Assembly: GCA_003141435.1 (NCBI GenBank)
Contig: PLLW01000103.1
Location: forward strand, 86,541-134,473
Length of the DNA stretch: 47,933 bases
Source of the DNA: Ignavibacteriales bacterium
Lineage (GTDB): Bacteria; Bacteroidota; Ignavibacteria; Ignavibacteriales; Ignavibacteriaceae
Direction of reading: 5' to 3'
This document shows, piece by piece, positions 27,098-36,495 of the stretch (the stretch's first letter is position 1; every line of letters begins with the position of its first letter). The notes under the pieces are model-generated. The model did no database searches, had not been told where the DNA came from, and saw only the letters and a program-made list of their open reading frames with translations. The position numbers and the translations under genes are program-made.

Positions 27098-28243
27098 ATG
27101 AAGTCGATTAATAAAAATATTCTTTTTATTGCTGGTGAAGCCTCAGGAGATCTTCATGGTTCAGCTCTTATTATTGAGCTCAAAAAGATGGATCCTTCAA
27201 TAAATGTTTTCGGAATTGGAGGGGAAAAAATGAGAAATTCCGGCATGAATCTACTTTATTCAATTGACAAACTTGCATTCCTCGGTTTCACTGAGGTTAT
27301 TGAGCATATCCCATTTATAAAAAAGGTTCAAAGAGAAATCATCAGGCTTGTAAAAGAAAAAGATATTAAAAATGCTGTACTAATTGATTATCCGGGATTT
27401 AATCTTAGCCTTGCAAAGAAATTAAAAGCATCTGGGTTATATATCTTTTATTATATCTCTCCACAAATTTGGGCATGGGGGGGCGGAAGAATTAAAAAAA
27501 TAAAATTACTTATAAATAAAATGATTGTGGTGTTCCCTTTTGAAGAAGAACTCTATCGTAAAAATAATGTAAATGTTGAATTTGTTGGCCATCCTCTTCT
27601 TGAAAGAATAAATGAATATAACTTATTCCCGAAGGATGAATTCTATAATAAATTTAATCTGGATTTAACCAAAGATATATTGTTGATCTTGCCTGGAAGT
27701 CGTAAAAATGAAATTTCTTATATTTTTCCTTCCGCCATAGAGGCTGCAGCAAAACTGTGTAGCGAATTCAATTTGCAGACAATCGTAGCCTGTGCTGATA
27801 ATATTGACATAAATATTTTTAATAAACTTGGCAGAAATAGAAATTTTAAAATCATAAAAGGTTTCAATTACGATCTGATGAATCTTGCAAAAATCGGCAT
27901 CATAAAATCTGGAACATCAACTCTTGAGGCAGGCCTATTCTCACTCCCAATGGTTATCATTTATAAGACCAGTCTGCTTACTTATTGGATAGGGAAAAAA
28001 TTGATTCAATTGGATTCAATTGGAATGGCTAATATAATAACCGGTGAGAAAATTGTTCCGGAATTAATACAGGAACAGGCGAATAGTCAGAATATTTATT
28101 TAGAATGCCAAAAGATTTTATCTGATAATAAACTTTATTCGTCAATTAAAAGTAGGTTATCACTTCTAAAAGAAAAACTTGGACAGCTGGGAGCTTCCCG
28201 AAAAGCGGCTCAAATTATCTATAGAGTTTTGAATGAGCAATAG
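27098..28243 (+). CDS. lpxB: Lipid-A-disaccharide synthase
   Basis: The 381-residue protein is a GT-B fold glycosyltransferase of family GT19. It condenses UDP-diacylglucosamine and lipid X to the lipid A disaccharide at the inner membrane. Family motifs are visible: FIAGEASGDLHGS at the N-terminus, VLIDYPGFNL, YYISPQIWAWGGGRIKKI, ILLPGSRKNEI, and the C-terminal IKSGTSTLEAGLF and PMVIIYKTS. The gene overlaps the following acyltransferase gene by 11 bases, which in turn overlaps lpxK by 4. This gives a compact lipid A cluster and confirms an LPS-bearing outer membrane. Confidence 0.97.
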   Translation: MKSINKNILFIAGEASGDLHGSALIIELKKMDPSINVFGIGGEKMRNSGMNLLYSIDKLAFLGFTEVIEHIPFIKKVQREIIRLVKEKDIKNAVLIDYPGFNLSLAKKLKASGLYIFYYISPQIWAWGGGRIKKIKLLINKMIVVFPFEEELYRKNNVNVEFVGHPLLERINEYNLFPKDEFYNKFNLDLTKDILLILPGSRKNEISYIFPSAIEAAAKLCSEFNLQTIVACADNIDINIFNKLGRNRNFKIIKGFNYDLMNLAKIGIIKSGTSTLEAGLFSLPMVIIYKTSLLTYWIGKKLIQLDSIGMANIITGEKIVPELIQEQANSQNIYLECQKILSDNKLYSSIKSRLSLLKEKLGQLGASRKAAQIIYRVLNEQ

Positions 28244-28901
28244 AAAATTTAAGCAAGATATTCTCCATATTATTGGTCTTTTTGTACTTTCACAAGCCGT
28301 TGACCTTTTATGTAAAAGTCTGAAAGTTACTTTTAAAAATAGAGAAGTAATGAATAATCTTGAAAAACAAAACAGAAACTTTGTTCTTGCTTTCTGGCAT
28401 GGGCAGATGCTGCTGGGCTGGTACCTTCATAGAAATAAAAACTTCACAGCTTTAATTAGCAAAAGTAAGGATGGAGATTTACTTGCGAAACTATTAAAAC
28501 ATTGGAATTACAATGTTGTAAGAGGTTCCAGCAGTAAGGGAGGAGACGTTGCGCTTGGTATAATGGTCGATTATGCAAAGAACAATGAATCAATTGTATT
28601 AACTCCCGATGGACCCAAAGGAAAAATTAACATAATGAAGGCTGGAGCAGTTATTACTGCAAAAAAAAGCAAAGCACCTTTAATATTGGTCGGTATTGGT
28701 TATAAGAGAAAGAAAATCCTGAAAAGCTGGGATAAATTTGAAATCCCGAAGTTCTTTTCGACGGTAAATGCAGTTTATTCAGATCCGGTTTTTGTTAACT
28801 CTGATTTGTCCTTTACAGATACTTCCGAATTAATTCTAGATTGTGAACGAAAATTAAACGAACTTCAGGTTGAAGCGAATAATTTCGGGACTAAATTATG
28901 A
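28233..28901 (+). CDS. Lysophospholipid acyltransferase family protein (DUF374)
   Basis: The 222-residue protein matches the DUF374 family. It has a short hydrophobic N-terminal segment, the acyltransferase-like motif FVLAFWHGQM, ALISKSKDGDLLAKLLK, VVRGSSSKGG, and the strongly conserved VLTPDGPKGK. DUF374 proteins resemble lipid A late acyltransferases in motif order (H-motif, RGSS, PDGP). Placement between lpxB and lpxK, with overlaps on both sides, makes a role in lipid A acylation the natural inference. The acyl donor and acceptor cannot be told from the sequence. The start is an ATG within the lpxB 3' end. Confidence 0.88.
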   Translation: MSNRKFKQDILHIIGLFVLSQAVDLLCKSLKVTFKNREVMNNLEKQNRNFVLAFWHGQMLLGWYLHRNKNFTALISKSKDGDLLAKLLKHWNYNVVRGSSSKGGDVALGIMVDYAKNNESIVLTPDGPKGKINIMKAGAVITAKKSKAPLILVGIGYKRKKILKSWDKFEIPKFFSTVNAVYSDPVFVNSDLSFTDTSELILDCERKLNELQVEANNFGTKL

Positions 28902-29953
28902 TTAACTTTTTGAAAATAATTCTTTTTCCTGTTATTCCGGCATATGCCTTTGCGGTTGGAGTAAGGAATTGGTTATTTGATATAAAAATTTTCAAGGAAA
29001 AAAGAGTTAATGCTAAAATAATTTCGGTTGGAAACCTTACCGTCGGTGGTTCGGGAAAAACTCCTCTGGTAATTTATCTTCTTGATTTTCTTAAAAAACA
29101 TGGATTAAAAACCGGGGTTCTTAGCCGTGGGTATGGAAGGAACTCGAGAGGATATAAACTGGTTTCGGATGGAAAAAAAATATTTACTTCTGTCGATCAA
29201 TGTGGAGATGAAATTTACCAAACTGTTTCTGAGTGTCATGTCCCGGGTGCAGTATGCGAAAACCGGGTTAAAGGAGCAGAAGAATTTATACGCGAAACAG
29301 GTGTTAAGGTTATAGTACTTGATGATGCTTTTCAGCATCGGTGGATATATAGGGATCTAAATGTGTTGATTTGTGAGCAGAAATTCCTTTTATGTCGTAA
29401 CTTTCTTGTTAAGAATCTTTTTCCCACTGGTAATAAGAGGGAACCATTTTCATCAGTTAAAAGGGCTAGTGTCGTTATAATTAACCGGAAATTTTCTGCC
29501 GAGGAAAATATACCTGCGAACCTTCAAAAATATTTTGAAGGTAAAAAAATATTTAAGGCTAATTATGAGGCGATCGGATTTGTCGATATTAAAAGAAAAA
29601 TAGACCATCAGATCGAAGAATTTAAAGGACAAAAAAGTCTCCTTGTATCAGGAATCGCAGATCCTTCTTCTTTGATCAATGTTCTTGATCAGAATGGAGT
29701 AAATACTGAAAATCGAATGATTTTTGTCGATCATAAGAACTATTCTCATAAGGAAATTCAATCGATAAGAAAAAAATTTTATAATACTAACTCACATTCT
29801 GTCATTACTACTAAGAAGGATGCAGTAAAACTTGTGAGTTTCTCAAAAGAATTTGATGACATAGATATTTTTTATCTTAAAATCAAAATGGTAATGAGTG
29901 ATGAACAATCATTTATTAAATTTATACTTGATAAGTTAAATTTAGGTTCATGA
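28898..29953 (+). CDS. lpxK: Tetraacyldisaccharide 4'-kinase
   Basis: The 351-residue kinase phosphorylates the 4' position of the lipid A precursor at the inner membrane. It has an N-terminal hydrophobic helix (residues 1-20), the P-loop VGNLTVGGSGKTPLVI, the family motif VLSRGYGRNSRGY, and the catalytic region VIVLDDAFQHRWIYRDLNVL. The C-terminal SVITTKKDAVKL is also typical. It overlaps the DUF374 gene by 4 bases (ATGA) and closes the lipid A cluster. The next gene, ppdK, begins 58 bases later with its own ribosome site. Confidence 0.96.
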   Translation: MINFLKIILFPVIPAYAFAVGVRNWLFDIKIFKEKRVNAKIISVGNLTVGGSGKTPLVIYLLDFLKKHGLKTGVLSRGYGRNSRGYKLVSDGKKIFTSVDQCGDEIYQTVSECHVPGAVCENRVKGAEEFIRETGVKVIVLDDAFQHRWIYRDLNVLICEQKFLLCRNFLVKNLFPTGNKREPFSSVKRASVVIINRKFSAEENIPANLQKYFEGKKIFKANYEAIGFVDIKRKIDHQIEEFKGQKSLLVSGIADPSSLINVLDQNGVNTENRMIFVDHKNYSHKEIQSIRKKFYNTNSHSVITTKKDAVKLVSFSKEFDDIDIFYLKIKMVMSDEQSFIKFILDKLNLGS

Positions 29954-30011
29954 TTTCGCTCAACAATAATTAAATCAAATATTAGATAAATTTAAATTTG
30001 GAGTAAAATAA

Positions 30012-32798
30012 ATGTCTAAATACGTCTATTTCTTCGGCGGTAAAAAGGCCGAGGGGAAATCTGAAATGAAAACTTTGCTTGGAGGTAAAGGAGCTAATCT
30101 TGCTGAAATGGTTAATATTGGATTACCAGTGCCGGCTGGGTTTACTATTACAACTGAGGTTTGTATAGCTTACTTTGATAACAAGGAAAAATATCCAAAG
30201 GAACTGAAAGGCCACGTCGAAGCATCACTTAAAAAAGTTGAATCTGTGATGGGAGCCAAATTTGGCGATTCCGAAAATCCTCTTCTCGTTTCTGTAAGGT
30301 CCGGTGCTAGAGCTTCAATGCCCGGCATGATGGATACTATTCTTAATCTTGGTCTGAATGATATAACCGTCCAGGGACTAATCCAAAAAACACAAAATCC
30401 CCGCTTTGCTTACGATTCTTACAGAAGGTTTGTACAGATGTATGGTGATGTTGTGCTTGGATTAAAACCTGTAGATAAGCATGACGCAGATCCTTTTGAA
30501 ATAATACTTGAAAAGAAAAAGCATGATAATGGTTTTAAATTGGACACTGAACTTACAGCTGATCATTTAAAAGAATTGGTATCTGAATTTAAAGGTGCTA
30601 TAAAAGAGAGAACAGGTTCTGATTTTCCCGATGATCCCATGGTGCAGTTATGGGGAGCGATAGGCGCTGTTTTCGGATCATGGATGAACGAACGGGCCAT
30701 TGTTTATAGGAAATTGAATGATATCCCTGCAACTTGGGGTACTGCAGTCAATGTTCAGTCAATGGTTTTTGGAAATATGGGAGAAGATTCCGGTACTGGT
30801 GTTGCATTCACAAGGGATCCTGCCAGTGGAGAAAATGTTTTTTATGGCGAATACTTGTTCAATGCTCAAGGTGAAGATGTTGTTGCTGGTATTCGTACCC
30901 CCCATCTCATATCTGAACTTAATAAAGAAGCTCCAAAACTTTACAAAGAACTTGATAATTACCGTAGGATACTTGAAAAACATTATAAGGATATGCTCGA
31001 TATTGAATTCACAATTCAGCAGGGTAAGTTATGGATGCTCCAGTGCCGCGTTGGTAAAAGAACTGGGTTTGCAGCAATTAAAATGGCTGTTGATATGGTA
31101 AAGGAAAAATTAATTGATAAGGAAGAAGCGATTTTGAGAATCGAACCCAATCAACTTAATCAACTCCTTCGTCCTATTTTTGATCTGGACCAAAAGAAAA
31201 AAGCTATTGAAGAAGGAAGGTTTATGGCTAAAGGCCTGAATGCGGGTCCAGGGGCAGCATCAGGTAAAGTTGCACTAAGTGCCCAGGATGCTGAAATCAT
31301 GGCAATGAATGGCGATCCGGTTATTCTTGTACGGATTGAAACTTCCCCAGAAGATATTAAGGGTATGAATGTATCCGAAGGTATCCTAACTGCAAGAGGT
31401 GGAATGACATCCCATGCAGCTCTTGTTGCGCGTCAGATGGGTAAAGTATGCGTTGCTGGATGTGGTGTTCTAAATATTAACTATCAGGATGGAACAATCC
31501 GGGTTGAAGGTAAAAATATTGTAGTTAAAGAAGGGGATTATATATCAATCGATGGTACAACTGGTGAAGTTATACAAGGTAAAATCCAGACTAAACCTTC
31601 AGAAATTATTCAGGTTCTTATTACTAAAACACTTGATGGAAAACAGTCCCCAATATACCAAACATATGAAAGCTTGATGAACTGGGCAGATAAGTTTAGA
31701 AGATTAGGTATAAGAACAAATGCGGACCAACCTGATCAGGCTTCGAACGCAATTGCTTTTGGTGCTGAAGGTATTGGGCTTTGCCGTACTGAACATATGT
31801 TTTTCGGTGAAAATAGGATCATGTCTGTACGAAAAATGATTGTTTCCGATACACTTCCAGAGAGAAAAGCAGCCTTAGAAGAACTGTTGCCTTTGCAAAG
31901 ATCAGATTTTTATGGAATATTCAAGGCTATGAAAGGATTCCCTGTCACCATAAGAACACTTGATCCTCCATTACATGAGTTTCTTCCGAATACCGAAAAG
32001 GACATAAAAGAACTTGCAGGTGCACTGGGAATTTCAGAATCAAAGCTTGTTGAAAAAATTGAAGGTCTCCATGAGTTCAATCCAATGCTTGGCTTTAGGG
32101 GCTGCCGTCTCGGCATCCTTTATCCTGAAATTACTGAAATGCAGGCACGTGCGGTATTTGAAGCTGCATGTGATGCTGTAGCTGAGGGTATTAAGGTTAA
32201 ACCTGAAATAATGATCCCTCTGGTTTGTGATCTCAATGAATTTAAACTTCAGGAAGATATTGTGAGACGGGTTGCTGCTGAAGTGTTTAAAGAAAAAGGG
32301 AGGAAGCTTCCTTATCTTGTTGGAACAATGATTGAACTCCCCAGAGCATGTCTGCTTGCTAATGAAATCGCTAAGAGAGCTGAATTCTTCAGTTTCGGTA
32401 CAAATGATCTTACTCAAACAACATTCGGGCTCTCAAGAGATGATGCCGGAAAGTTTCTTCCCTTATATGTTCAGAATGAAATATTACCTAATGACCCATT
32501 CGAGGTACTTGACCAGAATGGTGTTGGTCAGCTGGTTAAGATGGGGGTTGATAAAGGGCGCTCAACTCGTCCTGATCTAAAGGTTGGTATCTGCGGTGAA
32601 CACGGTGGTGAACCTTCTTCGGTTGAATTTTGTCATCGGGTTGGTTTAAACTACGTTAGCTGTTCCCCCTTTAGAGTACCGATTGCACGGCTTGCTGCAG
32701 CTAGAGCGGTCGTTAAAGAATTAAAAGCAAAACCGGTTAAAAAAGCAAAAGCTAAAAAAACTGTAGTTAAAAAAGTTCTTTCTAAAAAAAGAAAATAA
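30012..32798 (+). CDS. ppdK: Pyruvate, phosphate dikinase with lysine-rich C-terminal tail
   Basis: The 928-residue enzyme interconverts pyruvate, ATP and phosphate with PEP, AMP and pyrophosphate. It has the ATP-grasp domain ([29 protein letters not shown]), the swivelling domain with phosphohistidine H468 in [13 protein letters not shown], and the PEP barrel with [29 protein letters not shown] and the catalytic C884 in [16 protein letters not shown]. Beyond the normal family end it carries a tail (905-928) with 12 lysines and one arginine in 24 residues, including KKAKAKK and [13 protein letters not shown] precedes the ATG. A strong terminator follows at 32812. The core function is certain; the tail is unexplained. 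Confidence 0.96.
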   Translation: MSKYVYFFGGKKAEGKSEMKTLLGGKGANLAEMVNIGLPVPAGFTITTEVCIAYFDNKEKYPKELKGHVEASLKKVESVMGAKFGDSENPLLVSVRSGARASMPGMMDTILNLGLNDITVQGLIQKTQNPRFAYDSYRRFVQMYGDVVLGLKPVDKHDADPFEIILEKKKHDNGFKLDTELTADHLKELVSEFKGAIKERTGSDFPDDPMVQLWGAIGAVFGSWMNERAIVYRKLNDIPATWGTAVNVQSMVFGNMGEDSGTGVAFTRDPASGENVFYGEYLFNAQGEDVVAGIRTPHLISELNKEAPKLYKELDNYRRILEKHYKDMLDIEFTIQQGKLWMLQCRVGKRTGFAAIKMAVDMVKEKLIDKEEAILRIEPNQLNQLLRPIFDLDQKKKAIEEGRFMAKGLNAGPGAASGKVALSAQDAEIMAMNGDPVILVRIETSPEDIKGMNVSEGILTARGGMTSHAALVARQMGKVCVAGCGVLNINYQDGTIRVEGKNIVVKEGDYISIDGTTGEVIQGKIQTKPSEIIQVLITKTLDGKQSPIYQTYESLMNWADKFRRLGIRTNADQPDQASNAIAFGAEGIGLCRTEHMFFGENRIMSVRKMIVSDTLPERKAALEELLPLQRSDFYGIFKAMKGFPVTIRTLDPPLHEFLPNTEKDIKELAGALGISESKLVEKIEGLHEFNPMLGFRGCRLGILYPEITEMQARAVFEAACDAVAEGIKVKPEIMIPLVCDLNEFKLQEDIVRRVAAEVFKEKGRKLPYLVGTMIELPRACLLANEIAKRAEFFSFGTNDLTQTTFGLSRDDAGKFLPLYVQNEILPNDPFEVLDQNGVGQLVKMGVDKGRSTRPDLKVGICGEHGGEPSSVEFCHRVGLNYVSCSPFRVPIARLAAARAVVKELKAKPVKKAKAKKTVVKKVLSKKRK

Positions 32799-32811
32799 TA
32801 ATGTAATCAAC

Positions 32812-32841
32812 GGGAAAGGAAAATTTCCTTTCCCATTTTTT
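32812..32841 (+). terminator. Rho-independent terminator of ppdK
   Basis: GGGAAAGGAAA (32812-32822) and TTTCCTTTCCC (32824-32834) form a nearly perfect palindrome, followed by six T (32836-32841). It lies 14 bases after the ppdK stop codon and 20 bases before queA. Confidence 0.85.
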
Positions 32842-32862
32842 AAATAAATGAGGTTATGAAGA

Positions 32863-33897
32863 ATGAAATTATCAGACTTCAAGTATAATTTACCAAAGAC
32901 TTCAATTGCTAAATACCCTGCTTCTTCAAGAGATAAGGCCAAACTCATGGTGCTTAACCGTGAAAAACAAGAAATAGAAAATAAGGTATTTACTGATGTC
33001 TGCGATTATATGGAGAAAGGGGATATTCTTGTTGTCAATGAAACAAGAGTATTTCAGGCAAGGTTATATGGGAAAAAAGAAAAAACCAACGCCAAGATAG
33101 AAGTTTTCCTTTTACGGGAATTAAATTCTGAAGAATGTATCTGGGACGTTATTGTTGATCCAGCCAGAAAAGTCAGAATCGGGAACAAGATTTATTTCAA
33201 CGATAAACTCTGGTGTGAAGTTATCGATAATACTACTTCACGTGGACGGACTGTAAGATTTAATCAGCCCGGAAATGTCTTTAAGGCGATTGAAAAAATC
33301 GGCATGACCCCTCTTCCCCCCTATATTAAAAGAGAACCGGAACCTTCAGACAGGGAAAACTATCAGACCGTCTATGCTAAAATTGATGGGGCTGTCGCTG
33401 CTCCTACTGCAGGGCTTCACTTCTCTCAGAGACTTTTACAAAAAATAGAAAAGAAAGGGATCGAAATTATCCCGGTTTTACTTCACATCGGTTTGGGAAC
33501 TTTCCGCCCCGTTGAAGTTGAAGACCTTACAAAACACAAAATGGATTCGGAATATTTCGAAATAACCCATTCCGCGGCTGAAAAAATAAATAAAGCTATT
33601 GCCTCCAGGAAGAAGGTTTTTGTGGTGGGCACTAGTACTTGCCGTGCTCTTGAAACAAGTGTTACTGCTGATAGATTTGTAAAACCGAACCGCGGGTGGA
33701 CAGATAAATTCATCTACCCTCCTTACGATTTTAAAATTACTGACCGGCTTATAACTAATTTTCATTCACCTGAATCTACCTTGCTTATGCTTGTTTGTGC
33801 ATTAGCTGATACGGATTTCATGATGAAAGCCTATAAGAAAGCCCTAAAGGAGAATTATCGCTTTCTAAGCTATGGCGATGCTATGCTTATTTTATGA
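32863..33897 (+). CDS. queA: S-adenosylmethionine:tRNA ribosyltransferase-isomerase QueA
   Basis: The 344-residue enzyme transfers and isomerises the ribose of S-adenosylmethionine onto preQ1-tRNA, giving epoxyqueuosine. Family motifs are plain: MKLSDFKYNLP at the start, LVVNETRVFQARLYG, MTPLPPYIKRE, GAVAAPTAGLHFS, LHIGLGTFRPV and TNFHSPESTLLMLV. It is separated from queC-queF by about 16 kb, so the pathway genes are split. It overlaps ispD by 4 bases (ATGA), suggesting translational coupling with an unrelated isoprenoid gene. Its own promoter is probably after the ppdK terminator, or it depends on read-through. Confidence 0.97.
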   Translation: MKLSDFKYNLPKTSIAKYPASSRDKAKLMVLNREKQEIENKVFTDVCDYMEKGDILVVNETRVFQARLYGKKEKTNAKIEVFLLRELNSEECIWDVIVDPARKVRIGNKIYFNDKLWCEVIDNTTSRGRTVRFNQPGNVFKAIEKIGMTPLPPYIKREPEPSDRENYQTVYAKIDGAVAAPTAGLHFSQRLLQKIEKKGIEIIPVLLHIGLGTFRPVEVEDLTKHKMDSEYFEITHSAAEKINKAIASRKKVFVVGTSTCRALETSVTADRFVKPNRGWTDKFIYPPYDFKITDRLITNFHSPESTLLMLVCALADTDFMMKAYKKALKENYRFLSYGDAMLIL

Positions 33898-34595
33898 GGA
33901 TCTTTGCCATTATCCCTGCTGGGGGAAAAGGTACCAGAAGTGGATTTAATCTCCCCAAGCAGTACCTTAAAATAAACGGGAAAGAGCTTATAGCCTATAC
34001 TTTGGAAGTCTTTCAGAAAAACAGGTCGGTTGATGAAATAATAGTCTCAGCCGATCCTTTTTATTTTAAACTCCTTGAAAAAATTAAAAAGAAATATTCC
34101 TTATCTAAATTGACAGGGCTCGTCAAAGCAGGTAAAGAAAGGCAGGACTCTGTTTATAACGGTTTACTCTCGCTTTCCGCCAAAGCTCGCGATATAATTC
34201 TTCTGCATGATGCGGTGCGTCCTCTATTACCAGTAAATGTTTTATCGGATGCGATAAAAACAGCCAAAGAAAAAGGAAATGCCATCGTCTGCATAAAAGC
34301 AAAAGATACTTTGATCCGCGGAAAAAATCTGGTTGAAAAATATATTGATAGGGAGGATGTGTGTTATGTTCAGACTCCACAAATCTTTGAATATTCTGTG
34401 CTTAAAAAAGCTATGGACAAGGCTTTGAAGGATGAATTTAGCGGAACAGATGAATCTATGCTGGTTCAAAGACTTAATGAAAAGATTAATATTGTTGAAG
34501 GATCTGTTTTTAATTTTAAGGTAACTTCTAAAGAAGATATTCAACTTTTGACAAAATTAATTTGTAGTAAAGACTCTTCTCCTCCAATATTCTGA
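33894..34595 (+). CDS. ispD: 2-C-methyl-D-erythritol 4-phosphate cytidylyltransferase
   Basis: The 233-residue enzyme activates methylerythritol phosphate with CTP in the non-mevalonate isoprenoid pathway. The nucleotide-binding motif IIPAGGKGTRSGFNLPKQYL starts the protein, with Ser in place of the more common Met-Gly spacing. ILLHDAVRPLL, KDTLIRG, YVQTPQIFEYSVL and FSGTDESMLVQRL match IspD, including the substrate-binding Asp-Ala-Val-Arg. It begins inside the queA stop codon. IspF, often adjacent or fused, is not present here. Confidence is high. Confidence 0.94.
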   Translation: MRIFAIIPAGGKGTRSGFNLPKQYLKINGKELIAYTLEVFQKNRSVDEIIVSADPFYFKLLEKIKKKYSLSKLTGLVKAGKERQDSVYNGLLSLSAKARDIILLHDAVRPLLPVNVLSDAIKTAKEKGNAIVCIKAKDTLIRGKNLVEKYIDREDVCYVQTPQIFEYSVLKKAMDKALKDEFSGTDESMLVQRLNEKINIVEGSVFNFKVTSKEDIQLLTKLICSKDSSPPIF

Positions 34596-34660
34596 TATAT
34601 TATCACGGATGTATTACCTGATTTCTTATTATTTTTACAACTAAATAATCAGGATGTAAA

Positions 34661-36439
34661 ATGTATAAACAAATTTTTTTATTACTCATTATGTTTTTTG
34701 TCTCCTTCATGATTTTTAACTGTACAGATTCTACTGAATCAAATGCTAAAAAATTCGTAGACAACTATTCAAAAGAATTTCAGATACTATATTACCAGGC
34801 AAGCCTTGCCCAGTGGGTGGCTAATACTAATATCACTGATGAGAATACTCAAAAAGAAATCACGGCAAATAAATTATTATCAGTGTTTGAGGGAAGAAAG
34901 GGAATTATCGATTCTGTTAAAATGTATCTGAAGGATAGAAGCAAACTTGATTTTGAAACTGTGGGTCAGCTGGATAAGATTTTGTACAACGCCAGCCATG
35001 CCCCGGCATCAATTCCGGAAGTGGTTGATCAGCTGGTTAATGCTGAGGCTAAACAGACTCAGGTTCTTTATGGCTACGAATTTAAATTAAAAGATGGTAA
35101 AAAAGTTACAGCTAACGATATAGATAATATGCTTGTCAATGAAATGAATCTTGCCAAACGTCAGGAAATCTGGGAGGCTTCCAAGGAAATCGGTAAAAAT
35201 CTTAAAGATGGCTTATCCAACCTGCAGGGACTCCGAAATAAGGTTGCAAGGGAAATGGGTTACTCATCCTATTTTGACCTTGAAGTTTCACAGTATGGTA
35301 TGAAAGCCGGTGAAATGAAAGATTGGATGCAAAAGGTGAACGATCAGCTTAAGCCATTGTACGAACAACTTTATACTTGGGTCAAATATAAACTTGCTGA
35401 AAGATACCATGCCCCGGTACCCGATAAAATTCCTGCCCACTGGCTCCCTAACCGCTGGGCTCAGGAATGGCCCGGAATTGTAGAAGGCATAAACCTCGAT
35501 AATATGTTCAAAGATAAATCTCCCGAATGGATTGTTAAGCAGGGTGAAAAATTCTATATCTCCATGGGTATGCCTCATCTTCCACAGTCGTTTTGGGATA
35601 AATCGGATCTGTACTCTCTTCCCGCAGACTCTCCGCGAAAGAAAAATACTCATGCTTCTGCATGGCATCTTGATCTCGATAAGGATATTCGCTCTTTAAT
35701 GAACGTTGAATCCAATGCCGAATGGTTCCAGACTGTACATCATGAACTTGGTCATACTTATTACTTTATTGCATATTCAAATCCCAATGTTCCTATTCTT
35801 CTCCGCGACGGTCTTAATCCTGGCTTTCATGAAGGAATGGGCGAATTGATTGCAACTGCTTCAATGCAGCAACCTTATTTAAAAGAGATTGGACTACTTC
35901 CAAATGATGTTCAGATAGATTCAATTAAATGGCTCCTCAATGAAGCATTAAGTAATGTCGTCTTTATCCCCTTCGCTACAGGTACAATGTCTATGTGGGA
36001 ATATGAGTTCTATGAAAACAATCTTCCTAAAGATCAGATGAATAAAAAATGGTGGGAACTCGCTGAAAAGTATCAGGGCATAGTGCCCCCCGCTGTCCGC
36101 GATGAAGTATATTGCGATGCTTCAACTAAAACCCATATAAATGATACCCCTGCCTACTATTATAATTATGCTGTTGCCAAACTGGTCCAGTACCAGCTCC
36201 ATAATTATATCAGTAAAAATATTCTTAAACAGAACCCGCATTATGCCAATTATTATAATAGTAAAGAAACAGGGCAGTATCTTTTAAGCATACTTGAAAA
36301 AGGAAAGACCATCGACTGGCGTTCCTTTATAAAGGAAAAAACAGGCGAAGAACTCAGCGCAAATGGAATGCTCGAATACTTCCAACCCCTTATGGATTGG
36401 CTTAAAAAAGAAAACGCCGGCAGAAAAATAGGTTGGTAA
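34661..36439 (+). CDS. M2-family (ACE-like) zinc peptidyl-dipeptidase, lipoprotein
   Basis: The 592-residue protein has a lipoprotein signal (hydrophobic residues 4-19, lipobox IFNC), so it is probably lipid-anchored on the periplasmic side. The zinc motif is HHELGH (HExxH at 361-365), with the third ligand in NPGFHEGMGE (E391), spaced as in angiotensin-converting enzyme. AWHLDLDKDIR and the C-terminal FIPFATGTMSMWEYEFY also fit family M2. It should remove dipeptides from peptide C-termini. AGGATG precedes the ATG. It stands alone between ispD and a bidirectional terminator. Family identification is strong; the natural substrate is unknown. Confidence 0.9.
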   Translation: MYKQIFLLLIMFFVSFMIFNCTDSTESNAKKFVDNYSKEFQILYYQASLAQWVANTNITDENTQKEITANKLLSVFEGRKGIIDSVKMYLKDRSKLDFETVGQLDKILYNASHAPASIPEVVDQLVNAEAKQTQVLYGYEFKLKDGKKVTANDIDNMLVNEMNLAKRQEIWEASKEIGKNLKDGLSNLQGLRNKVAREMGYSSYFDLEVSQYGMKAGEMKDWMQKVNDQLKPLYEQLYTWVKYKLAERYHAPVPDKIPAHWLPNRWAQEWPGIVEGINLDNMFKDKSPEWIVKQGEKFYISMGMPHLPQSFWDKSDLYSLPADSPRKKNTHASAWHLDLDKDIRSLMNVESNAEWFQTVHHELGHTYYFIAYSNPNVPILLRDGLNPGFHEGMGELIATASMQQPYLKEIGLLPNDVQIDSIKWLLNEALSNVVFIPFATGTMSMWEYEFYENNLPKDQMNKKWWELAEKYQGIVPPAVRDEVYCDASTKTHINDTPAYYYNYAVAKLVQYQLHNYISKNILKQNPHYANYYNSKETGQYLLSILEKGKTIDWRSFIKEKTGEELSANGMLEYFQPLMDWLKKENAGRKIGW

Positions 36440-36462
36440 AATCGAATTGTCCTTTTATTTAT

Positions 36463-36495
36463 AATAATAATCCCCGCTTAACGGGGATTATTATT
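36463..36495. terminator. Bidirectional terminator between the M2 peptidase and the old yellow enzyme
   Basis: AATAATAATCCCCG (36463-36476) and its complement CGGGGATTATTATT (36482-36495) form a perfect 14-bp stem with loop CTTAA. The minus-strand gene's stop codon lies at the edge of the right arm. Confidence 0.85.
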
